Source: Pseudeuparius sepicola (taxonomy: Eukaryota; Arthropoda; Insecta; Coleoptera; Anthribidae). From it: a stretch of DNA of 64,000 bases. The notes below the pieces were generated by a model, which was not told where the DNA came from, ran no database searches, and worked only from the letters and a program-made list of their open reading frames with translations. The translations under genes were made by a program, and so were the position numbers. Location: positions 124,125,373 to 124,189,372 of the forward strand of contig OY987299.1 in assembly GCA_963920635.1 (NCBI GenBank), given 5' to 3'. Positions 35,260 through 47,500 of this stretch are shown here, piece by piece (position 1 is the first letter of the stretch; each line of letters opens with the position of its first letter).

Positions 35260-38200
35260 ATTCTGATTCTTCGTGGATAGTTAGAATAGGTGGCCTTAAA
35301 CTAATTTCCCTGAAAAGAAAAGTCATGCAAGTGAAAACGGCGGTTTTCCCGATTTTTTAAAGTTTTTCGGTCTTGGGGGTGGAAAGGGGTGAAGACGAGG
35401 TTCGCAAATTCTGATTCTTTGTGGATAGTTAGAATAGGTGGCCTTAAACTAATTTCCGTGAAAATAAAAGTCATGCAAGTGAAAACGGCCGTTTTCACGA
35501 TTTTTTAAGGTTTTTCGGTCTTGGGGGTGGAAAGGGGTGAAGACGAGGTTCGCAAATTCTGATTCTTTGTGGATAGTTAGAATAGGTGGCTTAAACTAAT
35601 TTCCGTGAAAAGAAAAGTCATGCAAGTGAAAACGGCGGTTTTCCCGATTTTTTTAAGTTTTTCGGTCTTGGGGGTGGAAAGGGGTGAAGACGAGGTTCGC
35701 AAATTCTGATTCTTTGTGGATAGTTAGAATAGGTGGCCTTAAACTAATTTCCGTGAAAATAAAAGTCATGCAAGTGAAAACGGCCGTTTTCCCGATTTTT
35801 TTAGGTTTTTCGGTCTTGGGGGTGGAAAGGGGTGAAGACGAGGTTCGCAAATTCTGATTCTTTGTGGATAGTTAGAATAGGTGGCCTTAAACTAATTTCC
35901 GTGAAAAGAAAAGTCATGCAAGTGAAAACGGCGGTTTTCCCGATTTTTTTAAGTTTTTCGGTCTTGGGGGTGGAAAGGGGTGAAGACGAGGTTCGCAAAT
36001 TCTGATTCTTTGTGGATAGTTAGAACAGGTGGCCTTAAACTAATTTCCGTGAAAAGAAAAGTCATGCAAGTGAAAACGGCGGTTTTCCCGATTTTTTAAA
36101 GTTTTTCGGTCTTGGGGGTGGAAAGGGGTGAAGACGAGGTTCGCAAATTCTGATTCTTTGTGGATAGTTAGAATAGGTGGCCTTAAACTAATTTCCGTGA
36201 AAATAAAAGTCATGCAAGTGAAAACGGCCGTTTTCCCGATTTTTTTAGGTTTTTCGGTCTTGGGGGTGGAAAGGGGTGAAGACGAGGTTCGCAAATTCTG
36301 ATTCTTTGTGGATAGTTAGAATAGGTGGCCTTAAACTAATTTCCGTGAAAAGAAAAGTCATGCAAGTGAAAACGGCGGTTTTCCCGATTTTTTTAAGTTT
36401 TTCGGTCTTGGGGGTGGAAAGGGGTGAAGACGAGGTTCGCAAATTCTGATTCTTTGTGGATAGTTAGAATAGGTGGCCTTAAACTAATTTCCGTGAAAAG
36501 AAAAGTCATGCAAGTGAAAACGGCGGTTTCCCCGATTTTTTTACGTTTTTCGGTCTTGGGGGTGGAAAGGGGTGAAGACGAGGTTCGCAAATTCTGATTC
36601 TTTGTGGATAGTTAGAATAGGTGGCCTTAAACTAATTTCCGTGAAAATAAAAGTCATGCAAGTGAAAACGGCCGTTTTCCCGATTTTTTTAGGTTTTTCG
36701 GTCTTGGGGGTGGAAAGGGGTGAAGACGAGGTTCGCAAATTCTGATTCTTTGTGGATAGTTAGAATAGGTGGCCTTAAACTAATTTCCGTGAAAAGAAAA
36801 GTCATGCAAGTGAAAACGGCTATTTCCCCGATTTTTTTACGTTTTTCGGTCTTGGGGGTGGAAAGGGGTGAAGACGAGGTTCGCAAATTCTGATTCTTCG
36901 TGGATAGTTAGAATAGGTGGCCTTAAACTAATTTCCGTGAAAAGAAAAGTCATGCAAGTGAAAACGGCGGTTTCCCCGATTTTTTTACGTTTTTCGGTCT
37001 TGGGGGTGGAAAGGGGTGAAGACGAGGTTCGCAAATTCTGATTATTTGTGGATAGTTAGAATAGGTGGCCTTAAACTAATTTCCGTGAAAATAAAAGTCA
37101 TGCAAGTGAAAACGGCCGTTTTCCCGATTTTTTTACGTTTTTCGGTCTTGGGGGTGGAAAGGGGTGAAGACGAGGTTCGCAAATTCTGATTCTTCGTGGA
37201 TAGTTAGAATAGGTGGCCTTAAACTAATTTCCCTGAAAAGAAAAGTCATGCAAGTGAAAACGGCGGTTTTCCCGATTTTTTAAAGTTTTTCAGTCTTGGG
37301 GGTGGAAAGGGGTGAAGACGAGGTTCGCAAATTCTGATTCTTTGTGGATAGTTAGAATAGGTGGCCTTAAACTAATTTCCGTGAAAATAAAAGTCATGCA
37401 AGTGAAAACGGCGGTTTTCCCGATTTTTTTAAGTTTTTCGGTCTTGGGGGTGGAAAGGGGTGAAGACGAGGTTCGCAAATTCTGATTCTTTGTGGATAGT
37501 TAGAATAGGTGGCCTTAAACTAATTTTCGTGAAAATAAAAGTCATGCAAGTGAAAACGGCCGTTTTCCCGATTTTTTTAGGTTTTCTGTCTTGGGGGTGG
37601 AAAGGGGTGAAGACGAGGTTCGCAAATTCTGATTCTTTGTGGATAGTTAGAATAGGTGGCCTTAAACTAATTTCCGTGAAAATAAAAGTCATGCAAGTGA
37701 AAACGGCCGTTTTCCCGATTTTTTTAGGTTTTTCGGTCTTGGGGGTGGAAAGGGGTGAAGACGAGGTTCGCAAATTCTGATTCTTTGTGGATAGTTAGAA
37801 TAGGTGGCCTTAAACTAATTTCCGTGAAAAGAAAAGTCATGCAAGTGAAAACGGCGGTTTTCCCGATTTTTTTAAGTTTTTCGGTCTTGGGGGTGGAAAG
37901 GGGTGAAGACGAGGTTCGCAAATTCTGATTCTTTGTGGATAGATAGAATAGGTGGCCTTAAACTAATTTCCGTGAAAAGAAAAGTCATGCAAGTGAAAAC
38001 GGCGGTTTCCCCGATTTTTTTACGTTTTTCGGTCTTGGGGGTGGAAAGGGGTGAAGACGAGGTTCGCAAATTCTGATTCTTTGTGGATAGTTAGAATAGG
38101 TGGCCTTAAACTAATTTCCGTGAAAATAAAAGTCATGTAAGTGAAAACGGCCGTTTTCCCGATTTTTTTACGTTTTTCGGTCTTGGGCGTGGAAAGGGGT

Positions 38201-38364
38201 GAAGACGAGGTTCGCAAATTCTGATTCTTCGTGGATAGTTAGAATAGGTGGCCTTAAACTAATTTCCGTGAAAAGAAAAGTCATGCAAGTGAAAACGGCG
38301 GTTTCCCCGATTTTTTTACGTTTTTCGGTCTTGGGGGTGGAAAGGGGTGAAGACGAGGTTCGCA
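35260..38364 (-). repeat. Shared block, copy C2
   Basis: Carries the same marks as C1 at +5,324: GGCTATTTCCCC near 36,819, AGGTTTTCTGTC at 37,579, GATAGATAG near 37,939 and GGGCGTGG near 38,186. It also has TTTTTCAGTCTTGG near 37,287. C1 lacks that mark (near 31,963) and C3 has it (near 45,425), so C2 and C3 share a more recent ancestor. Confidence 0.87.
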
Positions 38365-41300
38365 AATTCTGATTATTTGTGGATAGTTAGAATAGGTGGC
38401 CTTAAACTAATTTCCGTGAAAAGAAAAGTCATGCAAGTGAAAACGGCGGTTTTCCCGATTTTTTAAAGTTTTTCGGTCTTGGGGGTGGAAAGGGGTGAAG
38501 ACGAGGTTCGCAAATTCTGATTCTTTGTGGATAGTTAGAATAGGTGGCCTTAAACTAATTTCCGTGAAAAGAAAAGTCATGCAAGTGAAAACGGCGGTTT
38601 CCCCGATTTTTTTACGTTTTTCGGTCTTGGGGGTGGAAAGGGGTGAAGACGAGGTTCGCAAATTCTGATTATTTGTGGATAGTTAGAATAGGTGGCCTTA
38701 AACTAATTTCCGTGAAAAGAAAAGTCATGCAAGTGAAAACGGCGGTTTTCCCGATTTTTTAAAGTTTTTCGGTCTTGGGGGTGGAAAGGGGTGAAGACGA
38801 GGTTCGCAAATTCTGATTCTTCGTGGATAGTTAGAATAGGTGGCCTTAAACTAATTTCCGTGAAAAGAAAAGTCATGCAAGTGAAAACGGCGGTTTCCCC
38901 GATTTTTTTACGTTTTTCGGTCTTGGGGGTGGAAAGGGGTGAAGACGAGGTTCGCAAATTCTGATTATTTGTGGATAGTTAGAATAGGTGGCCTTAAACT
39001 AATTTCCGTGAAAAGAAAAGTCATGCAAGTGAAAACGGCGGTTTTCCCGATTTTTTAAAGTTTTTCGGTCTTGGGGGTGGAAAGGGGTGAAGACGAGGTT
39101 CGCAAATTCTGATTCTTTGTGGATAGTTAGAATAGGTGGCCTTAAACTAATTTCCGTGAAAAGAAAAGTCATGCAAGTGAAAACGGCGGTTTCCCCGATT
39201 TTTTTACGTTTTTCGGTCTTGGGGGTGGAAAGGGGTGAAGACGAGGTTCGCAAATTCTGATTATTTGTGGATAGTTAGAATAGGTGGCCTTAAACTAATT
39301 TCCGTGAAAAGAAAAGTCATGCAAGTGAAAACGGCGGTTTTCCCGATTTTTTAAAGTTTTTCGGTCTTGGGGGTGGAAAGGGGTGAAGACGAGGTTCGCA
39401 AATTCTGATTCTTTGTGGATAGTTAGAATAGGTGGCCTTAAACTAATTTCCGTGAAAAGAAAAGTCATGCAAGTGAAAACGGCCGTTTTCCCGATTTTTT
39501 TAGGTTTTCTGTCTTGGGGGTGGAAAGGGGTGAAGACGAGGTTCGCAAATTCTGATTCTTTGTGGATAGTTAGAATAGGTGGCCTTAAACTAATTTCCGT
39601 GAAAATAAAAGTCATGCAAGTGAAAACGGCCGTTTTCCCGATTTTTTTAGGTTTTTCGGTCTTGGGGGTGGAAAGGGGTGAAGACGAGGTTCGCAAATTC
39701 TGATTCTTTGTGGATAGTTAGAATAGGTGGCCTTAAACTAATTTCCGTGAAAAGAAAAGTCATGCAAGTGAAAACGGCGGTTTTCCCGATTTTTTTAAGT
39801 TTTTCGGTCTTGGGGGTGGAAAGGGGTGAAGACGAGGTTCGCAAATTCTGATTCTTTGTGGATAGTTAGAATAGATGGCCTTAAACTAATTTCCGTGAAA
39901 AGAAAAGTCATGCAAGTGAAAACGGCGGTTTCCCCGATTTTTTTACGTTTTTCGGTCTTGGGGGTGGAAAGGGGTGAAGACGAGGTTCGCAAATTCTGAT
40001 TATTTGTGGATAGTTAGAATAGGTGGCCTTAAACTAATTTCCCTGAAAAGAAAAGTCATGCAAGTGAAAACGGCGGTTTTCCCGATTTTTTAAAGTTTTT
40101 CGGTCTTGGGGGTGGAAAGGGGTGAAGACGAGGTTCGCAAATTCTGATTCTTTGTGGATAGTTAGAATAGGTGGCCTTAAACTAATTTCCGTGAAAAGAA
40201 AAGTCATGCAAGTGAAAACGGCGGTTTCCCCGATTTTTTTACGTTTTTCGGTCTTGGGGGTGGAAAGGGGTGAAGACGAGGTTCGCAAATTCTGATTATT
40301 TGTGGATAGTTAGAATAGGTGGCCTTAAACTAATTTCCGTGAAAAGAAAAGTCATGCAAGTGAAAACGGCGGTTTTCCCGATTTTTTAAAGTTTTTCGAT
40401 CTTGGGGGTGGAAAGGGGTGAAGACGAGGTTCGCAAATTCTGATTCTTTGTGGATAGTTAGAATAGGTGGCCTTAAACTAATTTCCGTGAAAAGAAAAGT
40501 CATGCAAGTGAAAACGGCGGTTTCCCCGATTTTTTAAAGTTTTTCGGTCTTGGGGGTGGAAAGGGGTGAAGACGAGGTTCGCAAATTCTGATTCTTTGTG
40601 GATAGTTAGAATAGGTGGCCTTAAACTAATTTCCGTGAAAAGAAAAGTCATGCAAGTGAAAACGGCGGTTTCCCCGATTTTTTTACGTTTTTCGGTCTTG
40701 GGGGTGGAAAGGGGTGAAGACGAGGTTCGCAAATTCTGATTCTTTGTGGATAGTTAGAATAGGTGGCCTTAAACTAATTTCCGTGAAAATAAAAGTCATG
40801 CAAGTGAAAACGGCCGTTTTCCCGATTTTTTTAGGTTTTTCGGTCTTGGGGGTGGAAAGGGGTGAAGACGAGGTTCGCAAATTCTGATTCTTTGTGGATA
40901 GTTAGAATAGGTGGCCTTAAACTAATTTCCGTGAAAAGAAAAGTCATGCAAGTGAAAACGGCGGTTTTCCCGATTTTTTAAAGTTTTTCGGTCTTGGGGG
41001 TGGAAAGGGGTGAAGACGAGGTTCGCAAATTCTGATTCTTTGTGGATAGTTAGAATAGGTGGCCTTAAACTAATTTCCGTGAAAATAAAAGTCATGCAAG
41101 TGAAAACGGCCGTTTTCCCGATTTTTTTAGGTTTTTCGGTCTTGGGGGTGGAAAGGGGTGAAGACGAGGTTCGCAAATTCTGATTCTTTGTGGATAGTTA
41201 GAATAGGTGACCTTAAACTAATTTCCGTGAAAATAAAAGTCATGCAAGTGAAAACGGCCGTTTTCCCGATTTTTTTAGGTTTTTCGGTCTTGGGGGTGGA

Positions 41301-44300
41301 AAGGGGTGAAGACGAGGTTCGCAAATTCTGATTCTTTGTGGATAGTTAGAATAGGTGGCCTTAAACTAATTTCCGTGAAAAGAAAAGTCATGCAAGTGAA
41401 AACGGCGGTTTTCCCGATTTTTTTAAGTTTTTCGGTCTTGGGGGTGGAAAGGGGTGAAGACGAGGTTCGCAAATTCTGATTCTTTGTGGATAGTTAGAAT
41501 AGGTGGCCTTAAACTAATTTCCGTGAAAATAAAAGTCATGCAAGTGAAAACGGCCGTTTTCCCGATTTTTTTAGGTTTTTCGGTCTTGGGGGTGGAAAGG
41601 GGTGAAGACGAGGTTCGCAAATTCTGATTCTTTGTGGATAGTTAGAATAGGTGGCCTTAAACTAATTTCCGTGAAAAGAAAAGTCATGCAAGTGAAAACG
41701 GCGGTTTTCCCGATTTTTTTAAGTTTTTCGGTCTTGGGGGTGGAAAGGGGTGAAGACGAGGTTCGCAAATTCTGATTCTTTGTGGATAGTTAGAATAGGT
41801 GGCCTTAAACTAATTTCCGTGAAAATAAAAGTCATGCAAGTGAAAACGGCGGTTTCCCCGATTTTTTTACGTTTTTCGGTCTTGGGGGTGGAAAGGGGTG
41901 AAGACGAGGTTCGCAAATTCTGATTCTTTGTGGATAGTTAGAATAGGTGGCCTTAAACTAATTTCCGTGAAAATAAAAGTCATGCAAGTGAAAACGGCCG
42001 TTTTCCCGATTTTTTTAGGTTTTTCGGTCTTGGGGGTGGAAAGGGGTGAAGACGAGGTTCGCAAATTCTGATTCTTTGTGGATAGTTAGAATAGGTGGCC
42101 TTAAACTAATTTCCGTGAAAAGAAAAGTCATGCAAGTGAAAACGGCGGTTTTCCCGATTTTTTAAAGTTTTTCGGTCTTGGGGGTGGAAAGGGGTGAAGA
42201 CGAGGTTCGCAAATTCTGATTCTTTGTGGATAGTTAGAATAGGTGGCCTTAAACTAATTTCCGTGAAAATAAAAGTCATGCAAGTGAAAACGGCCGTTTT
42301 CCCGATTTTTTTAGGTTTTTCGGTCTTGGGGGTGGAAAGGGGTGAAGACGAGGTTCGCAAATTCTGATTCTTTGTGGATAGTTAGAATAGGTGGCCTTAA
42401 ACTAATTTCCGTGAAAAGAAAAGTCATGCAAGTGAAAACGGCGGTTTTCCCGATTTTTTTAAGTTTTTCGGTCTTGGGGGTGGAAAGGGGTGAAGACGAG
42501 GTTCGCAAATTCTGATTCTTTGTGGATAGTTAGAATAGGTGGCCTTAAACTAATTTCCGTGAAAAGAAAAGTCATGCAAGTGAAAACGGCGGTTTTCCCG
42601 ATTTTTTTAAGTTTTTCGGTCTTGGGGGTGGAAAGGGGTGAAGACGAGGTTCGCAAATTCTGATTCTTTGTGGATAGTTAGAATAGGTGGCCTTAAACTA
42701 ATTTCCGTGAAAAGAAAAGTCATGCAAGTGAAAACGGCGGTTTTCCCGATTTTTTAAAGTTTTTCGGTCTTGGGGGTGGAAAGGGGTGAAGACGAGGTTC
42801 GCAAATTCTGATTATTTGTGGATAGTTAGAATAGGTGGCCTTAAACTAATTTCCGTGAAAATAAAAGTCATGCAAGTGAAAACGGCCGTTTTCCCGATTT
42901 TTTTAGGTTTTTCGGTCTTGGGGGTGGAAAGGGGTGAAGACGAGGTTCGCAAATTCTGATTCTTTGTGGATAGTTAGAATAGGTGGCCTTAAACTAATTT
43001 CCGTGAAAAGAAAAGTCATGCAAGTGAAAACGGCGGTTTTCCCGATTTTTTAAAGTTTTTCGGTCTTGGGGGTGGAAAGGGGTGAAGACGAGGTTCGCAA
43101 ATTCTGATTCTTTGTGGATAGTTAGAATAGGTGGCCTTAAACTAATTTCCGTGAAAAGATAAGTCATGCAAGTGAAAACGGCGGTTTCCCCGATTTTTTT
43201 ACGTTTTTCGGTCTTGGGGGTGGAAAGGGGTGAAGACGAGGTTCGCAAATTCTGATTCTTCGTGGATAGTTAGAATAGGTGGCCTTAAACTAATTTCCCT
43301 GAAAAGAAAAGTCATGCAAGTGAAAACGGCGGTTTTCCCGATTTTTTAAAGTTTTTCGGTCTTGGGGGTGGAAAGGGGTGAAGACGAGGTTCGCAAATTC
43401 TGATTCTTTGTGGATAGTTAGAATAGGTGGCCTTAAACTAATTTCCGTGAAAATAAAAGTCATGCAAGTGAAAACGGCCGTTTTCCCGATTTTTTTAGGT
43501 TTTTCGGTCTTGGGGGTGGAAAGGGGTGAAGACGAGGTTCGCAAATTCTGATTCTTTGTGGATAGTTAGAATAGGTGGCCTTAAACTAATTTCCGTGAAA
43601 ATAAAAGTCATGCAAGTGAAAACGGCCGTTTTCCCGATTTTTTTAGGTTTTTCGGTCTTGGGGGTGGAAAGGGGTGAAGACGAGGTTCGCAAATTCTGAT
43701 TCTTTGTGGATAGTTAGAATAGGTGGCCTTAAACTAATTTCCGTGAAAAGAAAAGTCATGCAAGTGAAAACGGCGGTTTTCCCGATTTTTTTAAGTTTTT
43801 CGGTCTTGGGGGTGGAAAGGGGTGAAGACGAGGTTCGCAAATTCTGATTCTTTGTGGATAGTTAGAATAGGTGGCCTTAAACTAATTTCCGTGAAAAGAA
43901 AAGTCATGCAAGTGAAAACGGCGGTTTTCCCGATTTTTTTAAGTTTTTCGGTCTTGGGGGTGGAAAGGGGTGAAGACGAGGTTCGCAAATTCTGATTCTT
44001 TGTGGATAGTTAGAATAGGTGGCCTTAAACTAATTTCCGTGAAAAGAAAAGTCATGCAAGTGAAAACGGCGGTTTTCCCGATTTTTTAAAGTTTTTCGGT
44101 CTTGGGGGTGGAAAGGGGTGAAGACGAGGTTCTCAAATTCTGATTATTTGTGGATAGTTAGAATAGGTGGCCTTAAACTAATTTCCGTGAAAATAAAAGT
44201 CATGCAAGTGAAAACGGCCGTTTTCCCGATTTTTTTAGGTTTTTCGGTCTTGGGGGTGGAAAGGGGTGAAGACGAGGTTCGCAAATTCTGATTCTTTGTG

Positions 44301-44531
44301 GATAGTTAGAATAGGTGGCCTTAAACTAATTTCCGTGAAAAGAAAAGTCATGCAAGTGAAAACGGCGGTTTTCCCGATTTTTTTAAGTTTTTCGGTCTTG
44401 GGGGTGGAAAGGGGTGAAGACGAGGTTCGCAAATTCTGATTCTTTGTGGATAGTTAGAATAGGTGGCCTTAAACTAATTTCCGTGAAAAGATAAGTCATG
44501 CAAGTGAAAACGGCGGTTTCCCCGATTTTTT
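36393..44531 (-). repeat. Large tandem duplication, copy A (about 8.1 kb)
   Basis: First copy of a two-copy tandem duplication. Offsets to copy B are 8,138 bp up to about 38,660 and 7,546 bp from about 39,295; the difference is exactly four monomers (592 bp). Marks at the 7,546 offset are TTTTTCGATCTTGG (40,393), AGGTGACCTT (41,205) and GGTTCTCAAATTC (44,129). Translated open frames of corresponding units are identical throughout, so divergence is very low. Confidence 0.88.
38371..39554 (-). repeat. 296-bp dimer run (three dimers plus a hybrid)
   Basis: GATTATTTG recurs at 38,371, 38,667, 38,963 and 39,259, each 296 bp apart. It alternates with GATTCTTTG or GATTCTTCG units. The first unit of a dimer ends TTTTTTAAAG and the second TTTTTTTACG. 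In the fourth pair the second unit is the AGGTTTTCTGTC type (39,502-39,513). Copy B has only 46,509 and 46,805, so two dimers were gained in A or lost in B. Confidence 0.88.
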
Positions 44532-47500
44532 TACGTTTTTCGGTCTTGGGGGTGGAAAGGGGTGAAGACGAGGTTCGCAAATTCTGATTCTTTGTGGATA
44601 GTTAGAATAGGTGGCCTTAAACTAATTTCCGTGAAAAGAAAAGTCATGCAAGTGAAAACGGCGGTTTCCCCGATTTTTTTACGTTTTTCGGTCTTGGGGG
44701 TGGAAAGGGGTGAAGACGAGGTTCGCAAATTCTGATTCTTTGTGGATAGTTAGAATAGGTGGCCTTAAACTAATTTCCGTGAAAATAAAAGTCATGCAAG
44801 TGAAAACGGCCGTTTTCCCGATTTTTTTAGGTTTTTCGGTCTTGGGGGTGGAAAGGGGTGAAGACGAGGTTCGCAAATTCTGATTCTTTGTGGATAGTTA
44901 GAATAGGTGGCCTTAAACTAATTTCCGTGAAAAGAAAAGTCATGCAAGTGAAAACGGCTATTTCCCCGATTTTTTTACGTTTTTCGGTCTTGGGGGTGGA
45001 AAGGGGTGAAGACGAGGTTCGCAAATTCTGATTCTTCGTGGATAGTTAGAATAGGTGGCCTTAAACTAATTTCCGTGAAAAGAAAAGTCATGCAAGTGAA
45101 AACGGCGGTTTCCCCGATTTTTTTACGTTTTTCGGTCTTGGGGGTGGAAAGGGGTGAAGACGAGGTTCGCAAATTCTGATTATTTGTGGATAGTTAGAAT
45201 AGGTGGCCTTAAACTAATTTCCGTGAAAATAAAAGTCATGCAAGTGAAAACGGCCGTTTTCCCGATTTTTTTACGTTTTTCGGTCTTGGGGGTGGAAAGG
45301 GGTGAAGACGAGGTTCGCAAATTCTGATTCTTCGTGGATAGTTAGAATAGGTGGCCTTAAACTAATTTCCCTGAAAAGAAAAGTCATGCAAGTGAAAACG
45401 GCGGTTTTCCCGATTTTTTAAAGTTTTTCAGTCTTGGGGGTGGAAAGGGGTGAAGACGAGGTTCGCAAATTCTGATTCTTTGTGGATAGTTAGAATAGGT
45501 GGCCTTAAACTAATTTCCGTGAAAATAAAAGTCATGCAAGTGAAAACGGCGGTTTTCCCGATTTTTTTAAGTTTTTCGGTCTTGGGGGTGGAAAGGGGTG
45601 AAGACGAGGTTCGCAAATTCTGATTCTTTGTGGATAGTTAGAATAGGTGGCCTTAAACTAATTTTCGTGAAAATAAAAGTCATGCAAGTGAAAACGGCCG
45701 TTTTCCCGATTTTTTTAGGTTTTCTGTCTTGGGGGTGGAAAGGGGTGAAGACGAGGTTCGCAAATTCTGATTCTTTGTGGATAGTTAGAATAGGTGGCCT
45801 TAAACTAATTTCCGTGAAAATAAAAGTCATGCAAGTGAAAACGGCCGTTTTCCCGATTTTTTTAGGTTTTTCGGTCTTGGGGGTGGAAAGGGGTGAAGAC
45901 GAGGTTCGCAAATTCTGATTCTTTGTGGATAGTTAGAATAGGTGGCCTTAAACTAATTTCCGTGAAAAGAAAAGTCATGCAAGTGAAAACGGCGGTTTTC
46001 CCGATTTTTTTAAGTTTTTCGGTCTTGGGGGTGGAAAGGGGTGAAGACGAGGTTCGCAAATTCTGATTCTTTGTGGATAGATAGAATAGGTGGCCTTAAA
46101 CTAATTTCCGTGAAAAGAAAAGTCATGCAAGTGAAAACGGCGGTTTCCCCGATTTTTTTACGTTTTTCGGTCTTGGGGGTGGAAAGGGGTGAAGACGAGG
46201 TTCGCAAATTCTGATTCTTTGTGGATAGTTAGAATAGGTGGCCTTAAACTAATTTCCGTGAAAATAAAAGTCATGTAAGTGAAAACGGCCGTTTTCCCGA
46301 TTTTTTTACGTTTTTCGGTCTTGGGCGTGGAAAGGGGTGAAGACGAGGTTCGCAAATTCTGATTCTTCGTGGATAGTTAGAATAGGTGGCCTTAAACTAA
46401 TTTCCGTGAAAAGAAAAGTCATGCAAGTGAAAACGGCGGTTTCCCCGATTTTTTTACGTTTTTCGGTCTTGGGGGTGGAAAGGGGTGAAGACGAGGTTCG
46501 CAAATTCTGATTATTTGTGGATAGTTAGAATAGGTGGCCTTAAACTAATTTCCGTGAAAAGAAAAGTCATGCAAGTGAAAACGGCGGTTTTCCCGATTTT
46601 TTAAAGTTTTTCGGTCTTGGGGGTGGAAAGGGGTGAAGACGAGGTTCGCAAATTCTGATTCTTTGTGGATAGTTAGAATAGGTGGCCTTAAACTAATTTC
46701 CGTGAAAAGAAAAGTCATGCAAGTGAAAACGGCGGTTTCCCCGATTTTTTTACGTTTTTCGGTCTTGGGGGTGGAAAGGGGTGAAGACGAGGTTCGCAAA
46801 TTCTGATTATTTGTGGATAGTTAGAATAGGTGGCCTTAAACTAATTTCCGTGAAAAGAAAAGTCATGCAAGTGAAAACGGCGGTTTTCCCGATTTTTTAA
46901 AGTTTTTCGGTCTTGGGGGTGGAAAGGGGTGAAGACGAGGTTCGCAAATTCTGATTCTTTGTGGATAGTTAGAATAGGTGGCCTTAAACTAATTTCCGTG
47001 AAAAGAAAAGTCATGCAAGTGAAAACGGCCGTTTTCCCGATTTTTTTAGGTTTTCTGTCTTGGGGGTGGAAAGGGGTGAAGACGAGGTTCGCAAATTCTG
47101 ATTCTTTGTGGATAGTTAGAATAGGTGGCCTTAAACTAATTTCCGTGAAAATAAAAGTCATGCAAGTGAAAACGGCCGTTTTCCCGATTTTTTTAGGTTT
47201 TTCGGTCTTGGGGGTGGAAAGGGGTGAAGACGAGGTTCGCAAATTCTGATTCTTTGTGGATAGTTAGAATAGGTGGCCTTAAACTAATTTCCGTGAAAAG
47301 AAAAGTCATGCAAGTGAAAACGGCGGTTTTCCCGATTTTTTTAAGTTTTTCGGTCTTGGGGGTGGAAAGGGGTGAAGACGAGGTTCGCAAATTCTGATTC
47401 TTTGTGGATAGTTAGAATAGATGGCCTTAAACTAATTTCCGTGAAAAGAAAAGTCATGCAAGTGAAAACGGCGGTTTCCCCGATTTTTTTACGTTTTTCG

